Notes: generated by a model from the letters alone, not told the origin. A stretch of 64,000 nucleotides of DNA from Streptococcus sp. bf_0095 (GCF_004166885.1 NZ_RCYU01000005.1:1-64000); one strand, 5' to 3'; positions 19,754 through 30,968 are shown, numbered from the stretch's first letter. Program-made: numbers and translations.

Positions 19754-21193
19754 TTAATAATCCAATGCATCGGAATGGCCTTTTCCGTTTCCGACAAAGT
19801 AGCCTGTTTTAGCATTGATACTAAACAAATAAGTTCCATCTGGCTTAAAGAGGTTGTAATAACCATTGCCGTTGATAATATTCACGCGTTCTAAGATGTA
19901 TTGATCCCCAACGATATGACCACGTTCCCGAGCAATCTTCAGAACTTTCTCCAAAATACCAGGGTTAAAGGTCCATGCAGGATTGTTTACATCGTCAAGC
20001 GCTGCTTGGTTGTATGGCACCCGGCTCAAGTTTCGTTGAAGTGGCACACCAGTACTTTGAAGACCAAAGCCAGAATAGCCTGGGTTCACTTCGCCTGTCG
20101 TGTTGCCTTCAGTAGCTGGGGCTGGGGTAGGAGCAGGACTGGTTACCGTTCCTGAAGAAACTGCATTTCCACCTGCAGCACTGCTACCACCATCTGTCAC
20201 GGGTGCTGGAGTCGCAACTTGTTGCGAGCGACCCTGAGAAGCTGCATCCTTCAATAATTGGTTCAATTGTGTATTAGATGTCGACACATCTGAAAAGACT
20301 GCATCACTCTTTACCTGCGCCTTGGTATCGATGGCCCCATCCTTAATAACTGGGCTGGTAAACTGAGAGTTTACTGTTTGAATAGCAGAAACCTGCTTCA
20401 CCAATTCATCGTATTTACTTTTGGCTGCATCGTATTCCTTGGTGTCTTTCAATTTATCTAAACTGGCTTTTAGTTTTTCCAAATTACCAAAAGAATCATT
20501 TTTCAACTTCGTCTGCGTGTCATCTGTAAAGAAAGCTGCATACTGATCATTAAAATCCTTCAGCAAAGCCTCTGTATTCGCACTCGTTGAGGAAGAAGAA
20601 CTAGAGGACTTCTTGCTAGATGAGCTAGTAGAAGAGACCACTGTCGTTTCCCCTTTAGACTGGTTACGGATCCATTGATAAGACAACCAACTAGCCGTAG
20701 CAACTGCTGTCAGAGCTAAAACTGAAAACAAAATTGGTTTGACCCGGCTTTTTTTCGGTTCTTCAGGAATCTCAATTTCTTCATCCACATATGGTTCTGT
20801 TGGCTCTGGACCAAACTTAATTTTTGCAGGGCGTTCCCCAGGAATTGGATCTGGAATGCGAGCAGATGCAACCTCTTTTTGACTTGCTTCAGCCGGTGTT
20901 GCTTCTTTCACTGGTTCTTCGTTTGGAATTGACTCTGTTGCTTCCACAGTGGTTGCAGCCTCTGCCTCAGCCAACATTTCCTTTTGCATGACGATGGTAT
21001 CAAACTTGTGAGCTTCGATTTCGTCACGGTGCTGTTTGATGTATTTATCAAGGACATTGTCTGTTTCCTTGACGCCTGCTTCGATTTCTTCAGCTTTGCG
21101 ATTCGCTTGGCCAATCGTCATCTCTTTGGCGTCCTTAAAATCAAGAACTGACTCTGCCTCTTGGCCCAACTGCTGTTTATCTTCTTTTGTCAT
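19754..21193 (-). CDS. mapZ: Mid-cell anchored division ring protein MapZ
   Basis: A 479-aa bitopic protein that marks the division site and positions FtsZ. The cytosolic part (1-152) is acidic, with a conserved N-terminal segment and threonines that in relatives are StkP targets. One transmembrane helix spans about 153-175. A Ser-rich linker (181-205) leads to a first extracellular helical domain (to about 315), then a Pro/Thr/Gly-rich linker and a second domain (about 385-479) that binds peptidoglycan. It overlaps the methyltransferase gene by four bases. Confidence 0.92.
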   Translation of the reverse strand: MTKEDKQQLGQEAESVLDFKDAKEMTIGQANRKAEEIEAGVKETDNVLDKYIKQHRDEIEAHKFDTIVMQKEMLAEAEAATTVEATESIPNEEPVKEATPAEASQKEVASARIPDPIPGERPAKIKFGPEPTEPYVDEEIEIPEEPKKSRVKPILFSVLALTAVATASWLSYQWIRNQSKGETTVVSSTSSSSKKSSSSSSSTSANTEALLKDFNDQYAAFFTDDTQTKLKNDSFGNLEKLKASLDKLKDTKEYDAAKSKYDELVKQVSAIQTVNSQFTSPVIKDGAIDTKAQVKSDAVFSDVSTSNTQLNQLLKDAASQGRSQQVATPAPVTDGGSSAAGGNAVSSGTVTSPAPTPAPATEGNTTGEVNPGYSGFGLQSTGVPLQRNLSRVPYNQAALDDVNNPAWTFNPGILEKVLKIARERGHIVGDQYILERVNIINGNGYYNLFKPDGTYLFSINAKTGYFVGNGKGHSDALDY

Positions 21194-22362
21194 ATGTTTC
21201 CTTTCTCACTAGTCGCTTGTCGACGTACTCGTTCCCCAAAGAACTGATACAAGTCAACCTTTAAGGTTCCGTTATATAATTTTCGTTTTTTATCTGCTTG
21301 TCGCCCAAATTTCTTCTCAAAATTTTCATCGCTGGTCAGGATAAATTTGCTCCAAGTCTTCAAGGGCTCAAAGACCTCTCCCATTTCAGCGTACAATTTT
21401 GTAACTCCTGCATCATCGGATAAGCGTTCACCATACGGTGGATTGGAGATAATGACCCCATTGATCTTCTCCGAGCGCAAATCTTGCACCCGCATTTGCT
21501 TAAAGGTGATATCGCTCGCAACTCCAGCTTTTTGAGCATTTTCTTTGGCAATCTCAACCATCCGCGCATCGATATCAGTTCCCATGATGTCTAGGACAAG
21601 GTTCCGATTGATTTTTTTACTAGCCTCTGTGCGAACTTCTTGAATCAGTCGATCATCCACCCAATTCCACTCTTCAAATGAGAAGGTCCGTCTCAAGCCT
21701 GGCGCTATCTGGCGAGCCATCATCGCTGCTTCGATACAGAAGGTCCCTGATCCACAAGTCGGATCAACCAAGGGCTTATCTGGATACCAATTAGAAAGTT
21801 GAAGAATGGCTGCCGCCATATTTTCCTTGATGGGTGCCCCACCCTTTTCAGTCCGATAACCTCGTTTAAACAGGCTACTGCCAGTGGTATCAATTAAAAT
21901 AGTCGCTTGGTCCTTCAAGATAGAAACTTCAATTTTAAATTCTGCTCCATTTTCGATCAATGGAACGCCTTCCGGACGAGCATAGTGTTTTTGCAACTTT
22001 TTAACAACTGCCTTTTTCGAAATAGCTTGTACACTCGGTTCGTTATGCAGTTTGGATTTGACGCATTTTGCTTTTGAGATAGGGAAACGCGCTCCTAAAG
22101 GGAGATATTGATCCCAATCCAAGGCAAAAACTCCTTGAAAGAGTTCTTCAAAGGTGCGGGCAGGAAAAGATCCTACGACGATCTTGATTCGGTCAGCGGC
22201 ACGCAACCAAAGATTGGTTTCGATAATCGCACGAACATCGCCTTTGAAACGAACCCGTCCATTTTCCACTTGGCAATCGTAGCCTAGCTCACGCAATTCA
22301 CGTCCAACTACTGCTTCTAATCCAGCAGCAGCTGTCGCGATTAATTCAAATTGTTTTTTCAT
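21190..22362 (-). CDS. THUMP-domain rRNA methyltransferase (RlmL/YpsC type)
   Basis: A 390-aa class I SAM-dependent methyltransferase. A THUMP RNA-binding domain (about 45-155) is followed by the SAM site DPTCGSGTFCIEAA near 197 and the catalytic NPPYGERL motif near 307, which indicates N2-guanine methylation. The family modifies 23S rRNA G2445-type positions; only the N-terminal half of enterobacterial RlmL is present. It is upstream of and coupled to mapZ. Confidence 0.85.
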   Translation of the reverse strand: MKKQFELIATAAAGLEAVVGRELRELGYDCQVENGRVRFKGDVRAIIETNLWLRAADRIKIVVGSFPARTFEELFQGVFALDWDQYLPLGARFPISKAKCVKSKLHNEPSVQAISKKAVVKKLQKHYARPEGVPLIENGAEFKIEVSILKDQATILIDTTGSSLFKRGYRTEKGGAPIKENMAAAILQLSNWYPDKPLVDPTCGSGTFCIEAAMMARQIAPGLRRTFSFEEWNWVDDRLIQEVRTEASKKINRNLVLDIMGTDIDARMVEIAKENAQKAGVASDITFKQMRVQDLRSEKINGVIISNPPYGERLSDDAGVTKLYAEMGEVFEPLKTWSKFILTSDENFEKKFGRQADKKRKLYNGTLKVDLYQFFGERVRRQATSEKGNI

Positions 22363-22375
22363 TTATTCCCCATTG

Positions 22376-22409
22376 TTTAAAAAAGGAGGTTGAGATTTCT
22401 CTCCCCCTC
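22376..22409 (-). terminator. rnpB terminator
   Basis: Minus strand GAGGGGGAGAG, AAAT loop, then CTCAACCTCC and six T, directly at the 3' end of the RNase P RNA and before the methyltransferase gene. Confidence 0.65.
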
Positions 22410-22806
22410 GCCACCTATATGCAATTTTCTATAAGCCATGTTTTGTTCCAGAAATGACTAGGTACCATTTCCTTCGATAATCATCTGTCTACTGTTTCCA
22501 GTCAGAATGCTATGTTCGTTTCCATGCATCCTATGCCCCGACCAAAGTTTGGGTTGCTAGCTTGAGGGGTTTACCGCGTTCCACTTTTTAGGTTTCCCTA
22601 AAAACTACGTCACTGTGGCACTTTCAGAGCTAGTAGAACTTATCCTAAGACTTAGCCCGTTCGCTCGCCGTAACTTGAACATCAAGTCCCTAGGCTTATG
22701 GATTCACCTAGCACAAACACTACAGGCATCACAGCCTGTGCTAGCATGGACTTTCCTCATGAGAGAAAGCTCTCACGCGATTATCCAAAAATTGCACGAT
22801 TCATAT
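22405..22806 (-). ncRNA. rnpB: RNase P RNA, Bacillus type (B)
   Basis: This 450-base gap between gpsB and the methyltransferase gene holds a highly structured minus-strand RNA of about 400 nt. Recognisable conserved blocks are GAGGAAAGTCCATGCTAGCA (about 22735-22760), the universal ACAGTGACG / GGAACGCGGTAAACCCC region (about 22567-22620) and the matching 3' AGGTACCTAGTCATTTC area. The catalytic RNA matures tRNA 5' ends. The ends are approximate. Its location next to gpsB is the usual one in streptococci. Confidence 0.93.
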
Positions 22807-22814
22807 GTTATATC

Positions 22815-23159
22815 TTAAAAATCACGATCAACGACTTGTTTTCCGAAGACTTCTTTTTCTAGACGATTTAAGCGTTTCAAAATATCGAAGTTTGTCGTAG
22901 TAGTGACCTGAGGAAACTCATGCTTTGGAGCAGATTCAGGAACTGATGGACTCGGAGTTGCTTGGCTCGTTTTCTTCGCTAATTCTTCACGGAGCCGAGC
23001 ATTTTCTTCTTTCAATTCCTTCACTAAGGCAGCATAGGTTTCATAGTCTTTGATGACATCATCCAAAAACTCATTTACCTCAACTTTACTAAATCCACGA
23101 ACTTCTTTTTTGAAATCTTGATCAAAAATATCTTTCGCAGTAAAAATAATACTTGCCAT
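22815..23159 (-). CDS. gpsB: Division regulator GpsB
   Basis: A 114-aa DivIVA-family protein. The N-terminal membrane- and PBP-binding domain reads [19 protein letters not shown], followed by a coiled coil (about 30-65), a Ser/Pro-rich linker and a C-terminal trimerisation helix ([16 protein letters not shown]). In streptococci it balances septal and peripheral synthesis and is needed for full StkP activity. An extra ATG one codon upstream exists; GGAG spacing and homologues favour 23159. Confidence 0.94.
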   Translation of the reverse strand: MASIIFTAKDIFDQDFKKEVRGFSKVEVNEFLDDVIKDYETYAALVKELKEENARLREELAKKTSQATPSPSVPESAPKHEFPQVTTTTNFDILKRLNRLEKEVFGKQVVDRDF

Positions 23160-23228
23160 CATTCTCTCCGTTCTAGTTAATCATAATCATTATATAAAAA
23201 ATGAGGAGCAAAAATCAAGGTAAATCAC

Positions 23229-23756
23229 TTATTTTTCGTAAATTTTTTCCGCTACTTCATTTAAGTCATCAAAGTTTAATCTTTTGACCTGATACTGATC
23301 CATTTCTAGCATCATTTTGTAAAGATATTTGAGATTTGTTTCGTGTTCTGGATCGTAAAATAAATAAGCGCCATCTGTATTTTCTAACAAAAAAGTATTG
23401 TATTCTTTAAATTGGCCTGGCTGGCTATAAGAGGGATAGGCATACTTGACAAAATCAACCTGTTTAAAGCGACTAAGGAGTTCTTGATTGGCCTCATTCC
23501 AGTTCTCTCCTTGGTTTTCAAACATAAAAATCGTGGCCAACTGTATCTCGTATTCTTTTTTTAATTCCTGGGCAACCTCCAAGGCCCAGGCTTCAAAACC
23601 TAGATTACCCGTAAAAATCAGCCACTTGACGCCCTCTTCCAAAAAACGGACTAAATCCCTGCGAATCGCCTCTTTAATAATGGGAAGTCTAGGGTCCTTT
23701 GCTGTCAGAATTCCCAATTCAAATGCCTTGTATCCTGTAATCAGTAAACTATTCAT
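23229..23756 (-). CDS. ypsA: YpsA-type DUF1273/SLOG protein
   Basis: A 175-aa protein of the DUF1273 family with a SLOG (Rossmann-like) fold. It begins [12 protein letters not shown] and has the [15 protein letters not shown] nucleotide-binding-like motif. Members sit beside gpsB in many Firmicutes and are linked to division, but no biochemical activity is established. An upstream in-frame extension to 23882 would run into divergent recU. GGGAGGGG before 23756 fixes the start. Confidence 0.88.
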   Translation of the reverse strand: MNSLLITGYKAFELGILTAKDPRLPIIKEAIRRDLVRFLEEGVKWLIFTGNLGFEAWALEVAQELKKEYEIQLATIFMFENQGENWNEANQELLSRFKQVDFVKYAYPSYSQPGQFKEYNTFLLENTDGAYLFYDPEHETNLKYLYKMMLEMDQYQVKRLNFDDLNEVAEKIYEK

Positions 23757-23781
23757 TATTTCCCCTCCCTTCTTCATTTTG

Positions 23782-23790
23782 TGATATAAT
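23782..23790 (+). promoter_or_regulatory. recU-pbp1a promoter (extended -10)
   Basis: TGATATAAT (hexamer 23785-23790) with no clear -35, followed by TAAGGAG and the recU ATG at 23823. Confidence 0.6.
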
Positions 23791-23822
23791 AGAGTGATGT
23801 AATTGTACCAATAAGGAGAATT

Positions 23823-24416
23823 ATGGTCAACTATCCTCACAAACTTAGCAAGAAATCTTCTTCGCCCATCCAGAGGAAGCAAAGTGTAAACTTTGCCAAT
23901 CGGGGGATGACATTTGAAAAAATGATTAATGAGAGCAATCAGTACTACCTTTCTAGAGGGCTAGCGGTGATTCATAAAAAGCCGACACCCATCCAGATTG
24001 TAAAGGTGGACTATCCTCATCGCAGTCGGGCAAAGATTGTGGAAGCTTATTTTCGCCAGGCGTCTACCACAGACTATTCTGGTGTTTATAAAGGACACTA
24101 CATTGATTTTGAAGCAAAAGAGACCCAGCAGAAACAATCCATGCCGATGAAGAACTTTCATCAGCACCAGATTGATCACATGACTGCGGTCGTCCAACAG
24201 GGAGGAATTTGTTTTGTGCTCTTGCATTTTGCAAAGCTCAATGAGACCTATCTACTGCCTGCTCCTTCCTTAATCGACTTTTACAACATCGATCACGGCA
24301 GTAAATCTATGCCATTGACCTATATACAGGAAAATGGTTATCGTATCGAGACAGATTGCCTTCCAAGCGTTCCTTATCTCGATATTATCGAACAGAATCT
24401 ACTAGGCGGTAATTAA
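23823..24416 (+). CDS. recU: Holliday junction resolvase RecU
   Basis: A 197-aa PD-(D/E)XK nuclease that cleaves Holliday junctions during recombinational repair. The disordered basic N-terminus is followed by [11 protein letters not shown] and the catalytic block [20 protein letters not shown] (about 81-100), with Asp, Glu and Lys in place. Its stop is immediately followed by the pbp1a ATG; the recU-pbp1a pairing is conserved in Firmicutes. Confidence 0.95.
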   Translation: MVNYPHKLSKKSSSPIQRKQSVNFANRGMTFEKMINESNQYYLSRGLAVIHKKPTPIQIVKVDYPHRSRAKIVEAYFRQASTTDYSGVYKGHYIDFEAKETQQKQSMPMKNFHQHQIDHMTAVVQQGGICFVLLHFAKLNETYLLPAPSLIDFYNIDHGSKSMPLTYIQENGYRIETDCLPSVPYLDIIEQNLLGGN

Positions 24417-26534
24417 ATGAACAAACAAACAGTTATCCAGTGGTTAAAATATGCAGCGATTGCGGCTATTTCCTTATTTTTCCTTTTACTTATCCTGGGT
24501 GGGTTGGTATTTGGATACTATGCCTCAAAAGCACCGACTCTTTCTGAGAAAGACCTCATCGCAACAACTTCCAGTAAAATCTATGACAATCAAAACAATC
24601 TGATTGCCGACTTGGGTGCTGAGAAACGAATCAACGTAAAAACAAATGAAATCCCAACCGACTTGGTCAATGCGATTGTGGCGATTGAAGACCACCGCTT
24701 TTTCAACCACAGAGGGGTCGACTTTATTCGTATTGGAGGAGCCTTCTTCAGTAACCTCCGCGGAGGTCGCCAAGGGGGATCCACTCTTACACAGCAATTG
24801 ATCAAGCTCACTTACTTCTCTACTTCTTCGTCCGACCAAACCCTATCTCGGAAAATCCAAGAAGCTTGGCTTGCGACACAATTAGAACAAAAAGCCACTA
24901 AACAAGAGATTTTGACCTACTACATCAACAAAGTCTACATGTCTAACGGTAACTACGGAATGCAAACAGCTGCTCGTAGCTACTATGCAAAAGACTTGAA
25001 GGACCTTTCTCTGCCACAAGTGGCCCTATTGGCCGGAATGCCTCAGGCACCCAACCAATATGACCCTTATACCAATCCAGAAGCTGCACTCCAACGCCGT
25101 AATCTGGTTCTTAAAGAAATGTTGGACATGAAGTCCATTACAAACGAACAGTACGAAAGTGCCGTCAATACACCTGTTACAGATGGCTTACAAAGTCTGA
25201 CAGGCTCAAGCAACTATCCTGCTTATATGGATAACTACCTTAAAGAAGTCATCCAACAAGTCGAAGAAGAAACAGGCTACAATGTCTTGACAACTGGTAT
25301 GGATGTCTACACCAACGTCGATACCGCAGCTCAAAAACGTCTGTGGGATATTTACAACTCTGACGAATATGTCAATTATCCAGATAATGAATTGCAAGTT
25401 GCTTCTACTATCATCGACGTGACAAACGGAAAAGTCATTGCTCAGTTGGGATCCCGTCATCAATCATCTAATGTATCCTTCGGTACCAACCAAGCTGTCG
25501 AAACGAACCGAGATTGGGGTTCTACAATGAAACCTATCTCAGATTATGCTCCCGCGATTGAACATGAAGAATATAGCTCCACTGGAGTAACCATTCCTGA
25601 TACACCTTACAACTTCCCTGGTACAAATACGCAAATTTATAACTGGGATAGACAATACTATGGTAATATCAGCATGGTCTATGCTCTCCAACAATCCCGT
25701 AACGTTCCTGCGGTCCGGGCCCTCGAAAAAGTTGGTTTGAAGAAGGCTCAAAAATTCTTGAGCAGCATCGGAATCGATTATCCAGAAATGGTATATGCAA
25801 ATGCCATCTCAAGTAATACCAGCGACTCTAGCAACAAATACGGGGCTAGCAGTGAGAAAATGGCCGCTGCTTATGCAACCTTCGCAAATGGCGGTACCTA
25901 TTACAAGCCACAATATGTGAATCGGGTTGTCTTTAGCGATGGTACAACGAAGAACTTTGATACCTCTGGAACACGAGTGATGAAAGAAGCTACAGCTTAC
26001 ATGATGACAGATATGTTGAAATCAGTTATCACAGCTGGTACAGGATACAATGCAAATATCTCTGGTCTTTATCACGCTGGTAAAACAGGTACCTCTAACT
26101 ATGCCGACAACGAATTAAAAAAACTGACCAAAGACTACAATTACTCAAGCATTGTGACACCTGATGAATTGTTTGTGGGTTACACCACGCAATATTCTAT
26201 GGCTGTATGGACAGGATATACCAATCGCTTGACTCCAGTCCTAGATGATGGAATCAAAGTCGCGACGGATGTCTACAAACAAATGATGCTGTATTTGTAT
26301 GAGCAATACGGATCAGGTAGCGAAGACTGGACCCAACCAAGTGGCGTATACCGTAGCGGTTCCTACCTCTATCTCAATAATGGTAAGAACAACTACAATT
26401 ACTACTATTATGAGCCAAGCTATACAGTTGAAGAAACGAGCGAATCAACAGAAGACAGCTCAAGTTCATCTAGCTCAGAAGAAAATTCTGAACACACAGA
26501 ATCATCTTCTAAAGAGAATGAGCAAAATCACTAA
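24417..26534 (+). CDS. pbp1a: Class A penicillin-binding protein 1a
   Basis: A 705-aa bifunctional peptidoglycan polymerase. A membrane anchor lies at about 12-35. The GT51 glycosyltransferase domain has its catalytic Glu91 in [10 protein letters not shown] and GGSTLTQQL near 122. The transpeptidase domain has active-site STMK near residue 369, SRN (QQSRNVPA) near 428 and KTGTS near 556. A Tyr/Asn-rich region and a Ser/Glu-rich disordered tail end the protein. The motifs read STMK and KTGTS, with no obvious substitution in the catalytic tetrads. Confidence 0.96.
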   Translation: MNKQTVIQWLKYAAIAAISLFFLLLILGGLVFGYYASKAPTLSEKDLIATTSSKIYDNQNNLIADLGAEKRINVKTNEIPTDLVNAIVAIEDHRFFNHRGVDFIRIGGAFFSNLRGGRQGGSTLTQQLIKLTYFSTSSSDQTLSRKIQEAWLATQLEQKATKQEILTYYINKVYMSNGNYGMQTAARSYYAKDLKDLSLPQVALLAGMPQAPNQYDPYTNPEAALQRRNLVLKEMLDMKSITNEQYESAVNTPVTDGLQSLTGSSNYPAYMDNYLKEVIQQVEEETGYNVLTTGMDVYTNVDTAAQKRLWDIYNSDEYVNYPDNELQVASTIIDVTNGKVIAQLGSRHQSSNVSFGTNQAVETNRDWGSTMKPISDYAPAIEHEEYSSTGVTIPDTPYNFPGTNTQIYNWDRQYYGNISMVYALQQSRNVPAVRALEKVGLKKAQKFLSSIGIDYPEMVYANAISSNTSDSSNKYGASSEKMAAAYATFANGGTYYKPQYVNRVVFSDGTTKNFDTSGTRVMKEATAYMMTDMLKSVITAGTGYNANISGLYHAGKTGTSNYADNELKKLTKDYNYSSIVTPDELFVGYTTQYSMAVWTGYTNRLTPVLDDGIKVATDVYKQMMLYLYEQYGSGSEDWTQPSGVYRSGSYLYLNNGKNNYNYYYYEPSYTVEETSESTEDSSSSSSSEENSEHTESSSKENEQNH

Positions 26535-26554
26535 TTAGACCATACTATATTAAT

Positions 26555-26588
26555 AAAACACGATTGTTCTTAAACAATCGTGTTTTTT
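26555..26588 (+). terminator. Bidirectional terminator between pbp1a and pepC
   Basis: AAAACACGATTGTT pairs with AACAATCGTGTTTT across a short loop, between convergent stops. Confidence 0.85.
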
Positions 26589-26595
26589 ATGTATA

Positions 26596-27933
26596 TTATT
26601 TAGAAGCCAAGGCACCCATCGGATCCCAAGGAGCTAGGACAATCGGTTCTGCCTCATAAGCAGCCAATTCTTCCGCCGTCAACAGTTCCTTGCGGACGAC
26701 GATTTGGTAGGTGTATTCGTCCATCCAGGCATCAGAAGCTACAAAGTAGCCATCTGTTCCGACTTTATCTCCCCAAGAATTCTCAACCTTCCATTTGAGA
26801 GAGCGTCCAGCTTCGTCCAGATCCACACCAGTCAAGACCATGGCATGGGTCATGAGACTTTCCGCATAATCTAAACGCCCTGCCTTATCTTGAGTCAGCT
26901 GGATATCCATTCCCGCTTCAAAATCGTAGACATCTGTCGCAAGGATTCCAGCTTTCCGGTTGCTGACTTGGCCGACATCCGATCCAAACCAAACAGTTTC
27001 CCCAGCTTTCATTTGGGAAATGGCCAATTCTTTCAAGCGCTCCATCGGAACGTTGAGGTAGCGGACTTCCCGGCTACCGACCACATTCCCCAGCATCTCA
27101 ACTGTGTAGGACTGGCCATAAGGCTTGTCTGCCGTTGGCGCATTGATAACAGAAACGTAGTCCTCCAACTGAAGATCCACATATTTTTTGTAAAAACTTT
27201 GAGGTGTCAAGCCAGACTCTGTGTGGAAGTTATTGTCCTTATCGCGATAAGAGAAACTAAATGTACGAGGGGGCAAGCCCAGTGACATAGCTAAGAAATT
27301 AAAGATTTCTTGGAGGAGCTCTTCTTTCTTGCTTTGAAGCGTTGCTTGATTTGCTCCAGTCGCAAGCAATTCGCGCAGGATCTGCGCATCTTGACGCAAC
27401 AATTTGTTTAAGTAGGTATTGAGCTCCCGGCTATTGCTAGATGAGATAGATTCTGGATAGACAGACTTGGGTACGACCCCATATTTTTCAAAAAGGGAAA
27501 CGACCATATCCCATTGACCACCATCTTGTTGAGGGGTTTGAAGGAGGAAGGCCACCTTGCGGCTGGTCAAATCCTGGTCCGCTGTCGCAATGATTTGTTC
27601 CAAGAACCAGTTGGATTTTTCGTACTTGTCCCAGAAGAAGGTATGAGCTTGAGACAACTCAAAATCCTCTAATTGGAAGCTGGCAATCATTTTATGACGG
27701 AAGGTATTCAGAGCCGCAAACATCCAGCAACGACCTGAAGCTTTCTGGTCCGTCACCTTGTCCTTGGTTAAATCAAGAGAAAAGACGGGTGTATTTTCAA
27801 CTGCACTTTTGCGTGTCTCTAAAGCTGCATGAATCCCATTGTGGGTGATGGCATTTTCAAGAGCCACAAATTTCACATTTGCTTGGTAATTCGCATAGAG
27901 TTGATCTGTAAATTCTTGTGTTAATTCTGACAT
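26596..27933 (-). CDS. pepC: Aminopeptidase C (bleomycin hydrolase family)
   Basis: A 445-aa C1B cysteine peptidase that removes N-terminal residues from peptides in the cytosol. The catalytic Cys is in QKASGRCWMFAALNT near residue 70, His in HAMVLTGVD and Asn in ENSWGDKVG. An upstream in-frame start at 27963 is less likely: AAAGGAG precedes 27933. Monocistronic, convergent with pbp1a. Confidence 0.95.
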   Translation of the reverse strand: MSELTQEFTDQLYANYQANVKFVALENAITHNGIHAALETRKSAVENTPVFSLDLTKDKVTDQKASGRCWMFAALNTFRHKMIASFQLEDFELSQAHTFFWDKYEKSNWFLEQIIATADQDLTSRKVAFLLQTPQQDGGQWDMVVSLFEKYGVVPKSVYPESISSSNSRELNTYLNKLLRQDAQILRELLATGANQATLQSKKEELLQEIFNFLAMSLGLPPRTFSFSYRDKDNNFHTESGLTPQSFYKKYVDLQLEDYVSVINAPTADKPYGQSYTVEMLGNVVGSREVRYLNVPMERLKELAISQMKAGETVWFGSDVGQVSNRKAGILATDVYDFEAGMDIQLTQDKAGRLDYAESLMTHAMVLTGVDLDEAGRSLKWKVENSWGDKVGTDGYFVASDAWMDEYTYQIVVRKELLTAEELAAYEAEPIVLAPWDPMGALASK

Positions 27934-28001
27934 AAGATTCTCCTTTGTAAAGCTACTTACCATTATAGACCATTGGCTAAAATCTTCAAGTAAAAATTGT
28001 T

Positions 28002-28553
28002 TTAAAGGTCAGAAGAATGGATAGTGTAGATTATTTGATCTCCGACATAGCCTTTTCTGGCAACAGCATTTGGGAGAGTAGCTAGATATTGCATCCCAGC
28101 TTTTTCCATAACCCTTCCCGAAGCAGGGTTCAAACTGACATACTTGGCCTGAATTTCCTTGAATCCCACCTCTACCAACAAAAAGTGTAAAACAGTCTGG
28201 AGGGCTTCTGTCATCAGACCTTGACCCCAGAAGTTCTTCCCTAGAATATAGCCGACTTCACACAGTTCTTTTTGTGGATTCTGAGAAACGACACTGATAT
28301 CACCTATCACTTGTGTGGGATCATCTTTCTTGCAAATCGCCCATTTGTAGGTGTTTTCCTCTTGGTAATAAAGGAGCCATCTCTCAATTGAAGCTTGAGT
28401 CACTTGAGGATTTGTATGGGGATCCCAAGTCACATATTTAAGATTATCTGTATCAGACGCCCAATTTTCAAACATTGCCTTTGCATCCTCTACAACAAAG
28501 CGTCTTAGTAATAAACGCTTGGTCTTCAGTTCAATAGTACCCAATTTTCTCAT
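28002..28553 (-). CDS. GNAT acetyltransferase, RimJ/RimL-like
   Basis: A 183-aa protein of the GNAT fold. It has the N-terminal TKRLLLRRFVVEDA strand, the acetyl-CoA loop region GYILGKNFWGQGLMTEAL near residue 105 and the NPASGRVMEKAGM helix. Such proteins acetylate N-termini or small molecules; the substrate cannot be read from sequence. It lies downstream of nadE but beyond that gene's terminator. Confidence 0.85.
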   Translation of the reverse strand: MRKLGTIELKTKRLLLRRFVVEDAKAMFENWASDTDNLKYVTWDPHTNPQVTQASIERWLLYYQEENTYKWAICKKDDPTQVIGDISVVSQNPQKELCEVGYILGKNFWGQGLMTEALQTVLHFLLVEVGFKEIQAKYVSLNPASGRVMEKAGMQYLATLPNAVARKGYVGDQIIYTIHSSDL

Positions 28554-28576
28554 TCTCTTTCCTCCTATCCTGTTTT

Positions 28577-28603
28577 AAAAAAGTCGGCTCAACCGACTTT
28601 TCT
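28577..28603 (-). terminator. nadE terminator
   Basis: AAAGTCGG-ctcaa-CCGACTTT with A and T runs on both sides, immediately after the nadE stop. Confidence 0.82.
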
Positions 28604-28609
28604 TTCCTA

Positions 28610-29434
28610 TCAACGCCAGAAGGTATCAAATACCGTAATCGGTAGATGGCGTTTGTGTTGGCCTTTGTGCCACCAGTTTTCAATGGTTGCTTGAGCTTCC
28701 GGGCTAACTGATTTTCCTTCTAGGTAGTCATCAATTTCTGCATAGGTCACCCCAAGAGCTACTTCGTCAGCGATACCTGGCTTCTCCTCTTCCAAATCCG
28801 CAATCGGTACCTTTTCATACAAGGCTGGATCAGCTCCCAGTGCCTGAAGCAACTGCTTGCCTTGGCGCTTGTTAAGGCGGTAGAGAGGCAGAATATCGGC
28901 TCCGCCATCTCCAAACTTGGTAAAGAATCCTGTGATATTTTCGGCTGCATGGTCTGTCCCAATGACGGCTCCACTATAGGCACCTGCCAAGGCATACTGA
29001 GCAATCATCCGGCTCCGTGCCTTGATATTGCCCTTGTTAAAGTCTGAGACATCCGTTCCTGTCGCTTCGACAGCACGCTCCATGGCATCGACCGATTCCT
29101 TGATGTTCACGACCAGGCTGACGTCTGGCTGGATGAAGGCCAAGGCCTTTTGGGCATCTGCTTCATCTGCTTGGACACCGTAGGGCAAGCGGACTGCAAC
29201 AAACTGATAACTAGCATCTCCAGTCTCTGCCCGCATTTCCTCCATGGCTAATTGAGCCAGGCGACCTGCTAGGGTCGAGTCCTGTCCTCCCGAAATTCCT
29301 AAGACAAAGGTCTTTAGAAAAGGATGTTTTTGCAGGTAGTCCTTCAAAAAATCAATCGACCGGCGAATCTCTTCTTGAGGATCAATGACTGGCTTGACCC
29401 CTAATTGGGCAATAATGTCTTCTTGTAGGCTCAT
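28610..29434 (-). CDS. nadE: NH3-dependent NAD synthetase
   Basis: A 274-aa N-type ATP pyrophosphatase that amidates nicotinate adenine dinucleotide. The PP-loop [11 protein letters not shown] lies near residue 46, and the [20 protein letters not shown] segment near 160 is diagnostic. It has no glutaminase domain, so it uses ammonia. It overlaps pncB by four bases; together they give NAD from nicotinate. Confidence 0.96.
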   Translation of the reverse strand: MSLQEDIIAQLGVKPVIDPQEEIRRSIDFLKDYLQKHPFLKTFVLGISGGQDSTLAGRLAQLAMEEMRAETGDASYQFVAVRLPYGVQADEADAQKALAFIQPDVSLVVNIKESVDAMERAVEATGTDVSDFNKGNIKARSRMIAQYALAGAYSGAVIGTDHAAENITGFFTKFGDGGADILPLYRLNKRQGKQLLQALGADPALYEKVPIADLEEEKPGIADEVALGVTYAEIDDYLEGKSVSPEAQATIENWWHKGQHKRHLPITVFDTFWR

Positions 29435-30888
29435 TCTTCTTCACCTCCCAAGGCTTTCTGACGCATTTGATCAATGAGGTCCATCTTATCTTGCCATACA
29501 TCCTTGGCCAAGTCCACTGGGTAATGTTGTGGATTGAGGACACGTTTGTACTCATCCCAGAGCTTGTCAAATTCCTTCCGAGCATAGGATTGGATATCCA
29601 TCAAAGCTGGCAATTCGTAGACTAGTTTCCCATCTTTGAAAATATCGACCAAGAGCGGGATGGCATCAAAATCTCGAACTGTCTTCTTGATATAGGTATA
29701 GGTCGGATGGAACATCTTAATTTCTGTCAGTTCATTGACATCTACTCCATCATAAGTAATGTAATCCCCTTCAGATTTTCCTTTTTCCCGACTGGTAATC
29801 CGCCAAACTTGTTTCTTCCCTGGGGTTGAAACTTTTTCAGCATTGTTAGAAAGCTTGATGGTATTTCGCATTTGACCATTGTCGTCTTCGATAGCAACAA
29901 TCTTATAGACTGCTCCGAGCGCTGGTTGGTCATAGGCTGTGATCAACTTAGTTCCGACACCCCAGACATCAATCTTAGCCTTTTGCATCTTCAAGTTGAG
30001 GATGGTGTTCTCATCCAAATCATTTGAAGCATAGATCTTCGCTTCTGTGAAACCAGCTTCATCCAACTGTTGGCGAACCTTTTTCGAGATGTAGGCAATA
30101 TCTCCAGAGTCAATCCGCACTCCTAGGAAGTTGATACGATCGCCCATCTCACGCGCCACCTGAATCGCAGCTGGAACTCCGATGCGCAACGTATCATAGG
30201 TATCCACCAGGAAGACACAGTTGCGATGGGTCTCAGCATAGGCCTTGAAGGCTTTATAATCATCGCCATAGACCTGCACCAAGGCATGGGCATGTGTCCC
30301 AAGGACAGGGATGTCAAAGAGTTTTCCTGCACGTACGTTACTGGTTCCGCTAGCGCCTCCAATAACGGCTGCACGGGTTCCCCAAATAGCCGCATCCATT
30401 TCGTGCGCTCTACGAGTTCCGAACTCCATCAAAGGTTCGTCTTCGATCACAGCCTTGATCCGAGCGGCTTTTGTGGCAATCAAGGTTTGGAAATTGACAA
30501 TATTGAGGAGGGCCGTTTCAACCAACTGACACTGGGCAAGCGGTCCTTCTACTTGGACAATCGGCTCATTGGCAAAGACCAGGTCCCCTTCTTTGGCAGA
30601 ACGAACAGTCAATTCCATTTTAAAATTTTTCAAGTAATCCAAGAAGGCTCCTTCGTAGCCTAAGGATTCTAAGTAGGCAATATCCGACTCTGAAAAACGT
30701 AGATTCTTCAAATAGTTGACAATGCGCTCAAGACCTGCAAAGACGGCATAGCCATTTTTGAAGGGTTGCTGGCGGAAATAGGCTTCGAAGACCGCCTTTT
30801 TATTGTGGATGCCTTGCTCAAAGTAAACCTGCATCATATTGATTTGGTACAAATCAGTATGGAGAGTTAAACTATCATCTGGGTACAT
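29431..30888 (-). CDS. pncB: Nicotinate phosphoribosyltransferase
   Basis: A 485-aa enzyme making nicotinate mononucleotide from nicotinate, PRPP and ATP, the first step of the Preiss-Handler salvage route. Visible: [14 protein letters not shown] at the N-terminus, [13 protein letters not shown] near 155 with the GGASGTSNV loop, and GVRIDSGDI near 255. A GTG/ATG extension to 30939 is disfavoured because AGAGGGA lies before 30888 and homologues begin [12 protein letters not shown]. Upstream partner of nadE. Confidence 0.94.
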   Translation of the reverse strand: MYPDDSLTLHTDLYQINMMQVYFEQGIHNKKAVFEAYFRQQPFKNGYAVFAGLERIVNYLKNLRFSESDIAYLESLGYEGAFLDYLKNFKMELTVRSAKEGDLVFANEPIVQVEGPLAQCQLVETALLNIVNFQTLIATKAARIKAVIEDEPLMEFGTRRAHEMDAAIWGTRAAVIGGASGTSNVRAGKLFDIPVLGTHAHALVQVYGDDYKAFKAYAETHRNCVFLVDTYDTLRIGVPAAIQVAREMGDRINFLGVRIDSGDIAYISKKVRQQLDEAGFTEAKIYASNDLDENTILNLKMQKAKIDVWGVGTKLITAYDQPALGAVYKIVAIEDDNGQMRNTIKLSNNAEKVSTPGKKQVWRITSREKGKSEGDYITYDGVDVNELTEIKMFHPTYTYIKKTVRDFDAIPLLVDIFKDGKLVYELPALMDIQSYARKEFDKLWDEYKRVLNPQHYPVDLAKDVWQDKMDLIDQMRQKALGGEEE

Positions 30889-30968
30889 GTTTGATCCCTC
30901 TTCTTTTTTTACGTCATGGTACCAGTCACGCTCTGTCAACTGGCACAGTCCAAAATAATTTTAAACAC

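Noticed and set aside
22405-22806. A 67-aa reading frame on the plus strand (22615-22818)
   Set aside because: It lies across the RNase P RNA and has no ribosome site.
23757-23882. N-terminal extension of ypsA
   Set aside because: The 42 extra residues overlap the recU start and promoter, and a strong ribosome site precedes 23756.
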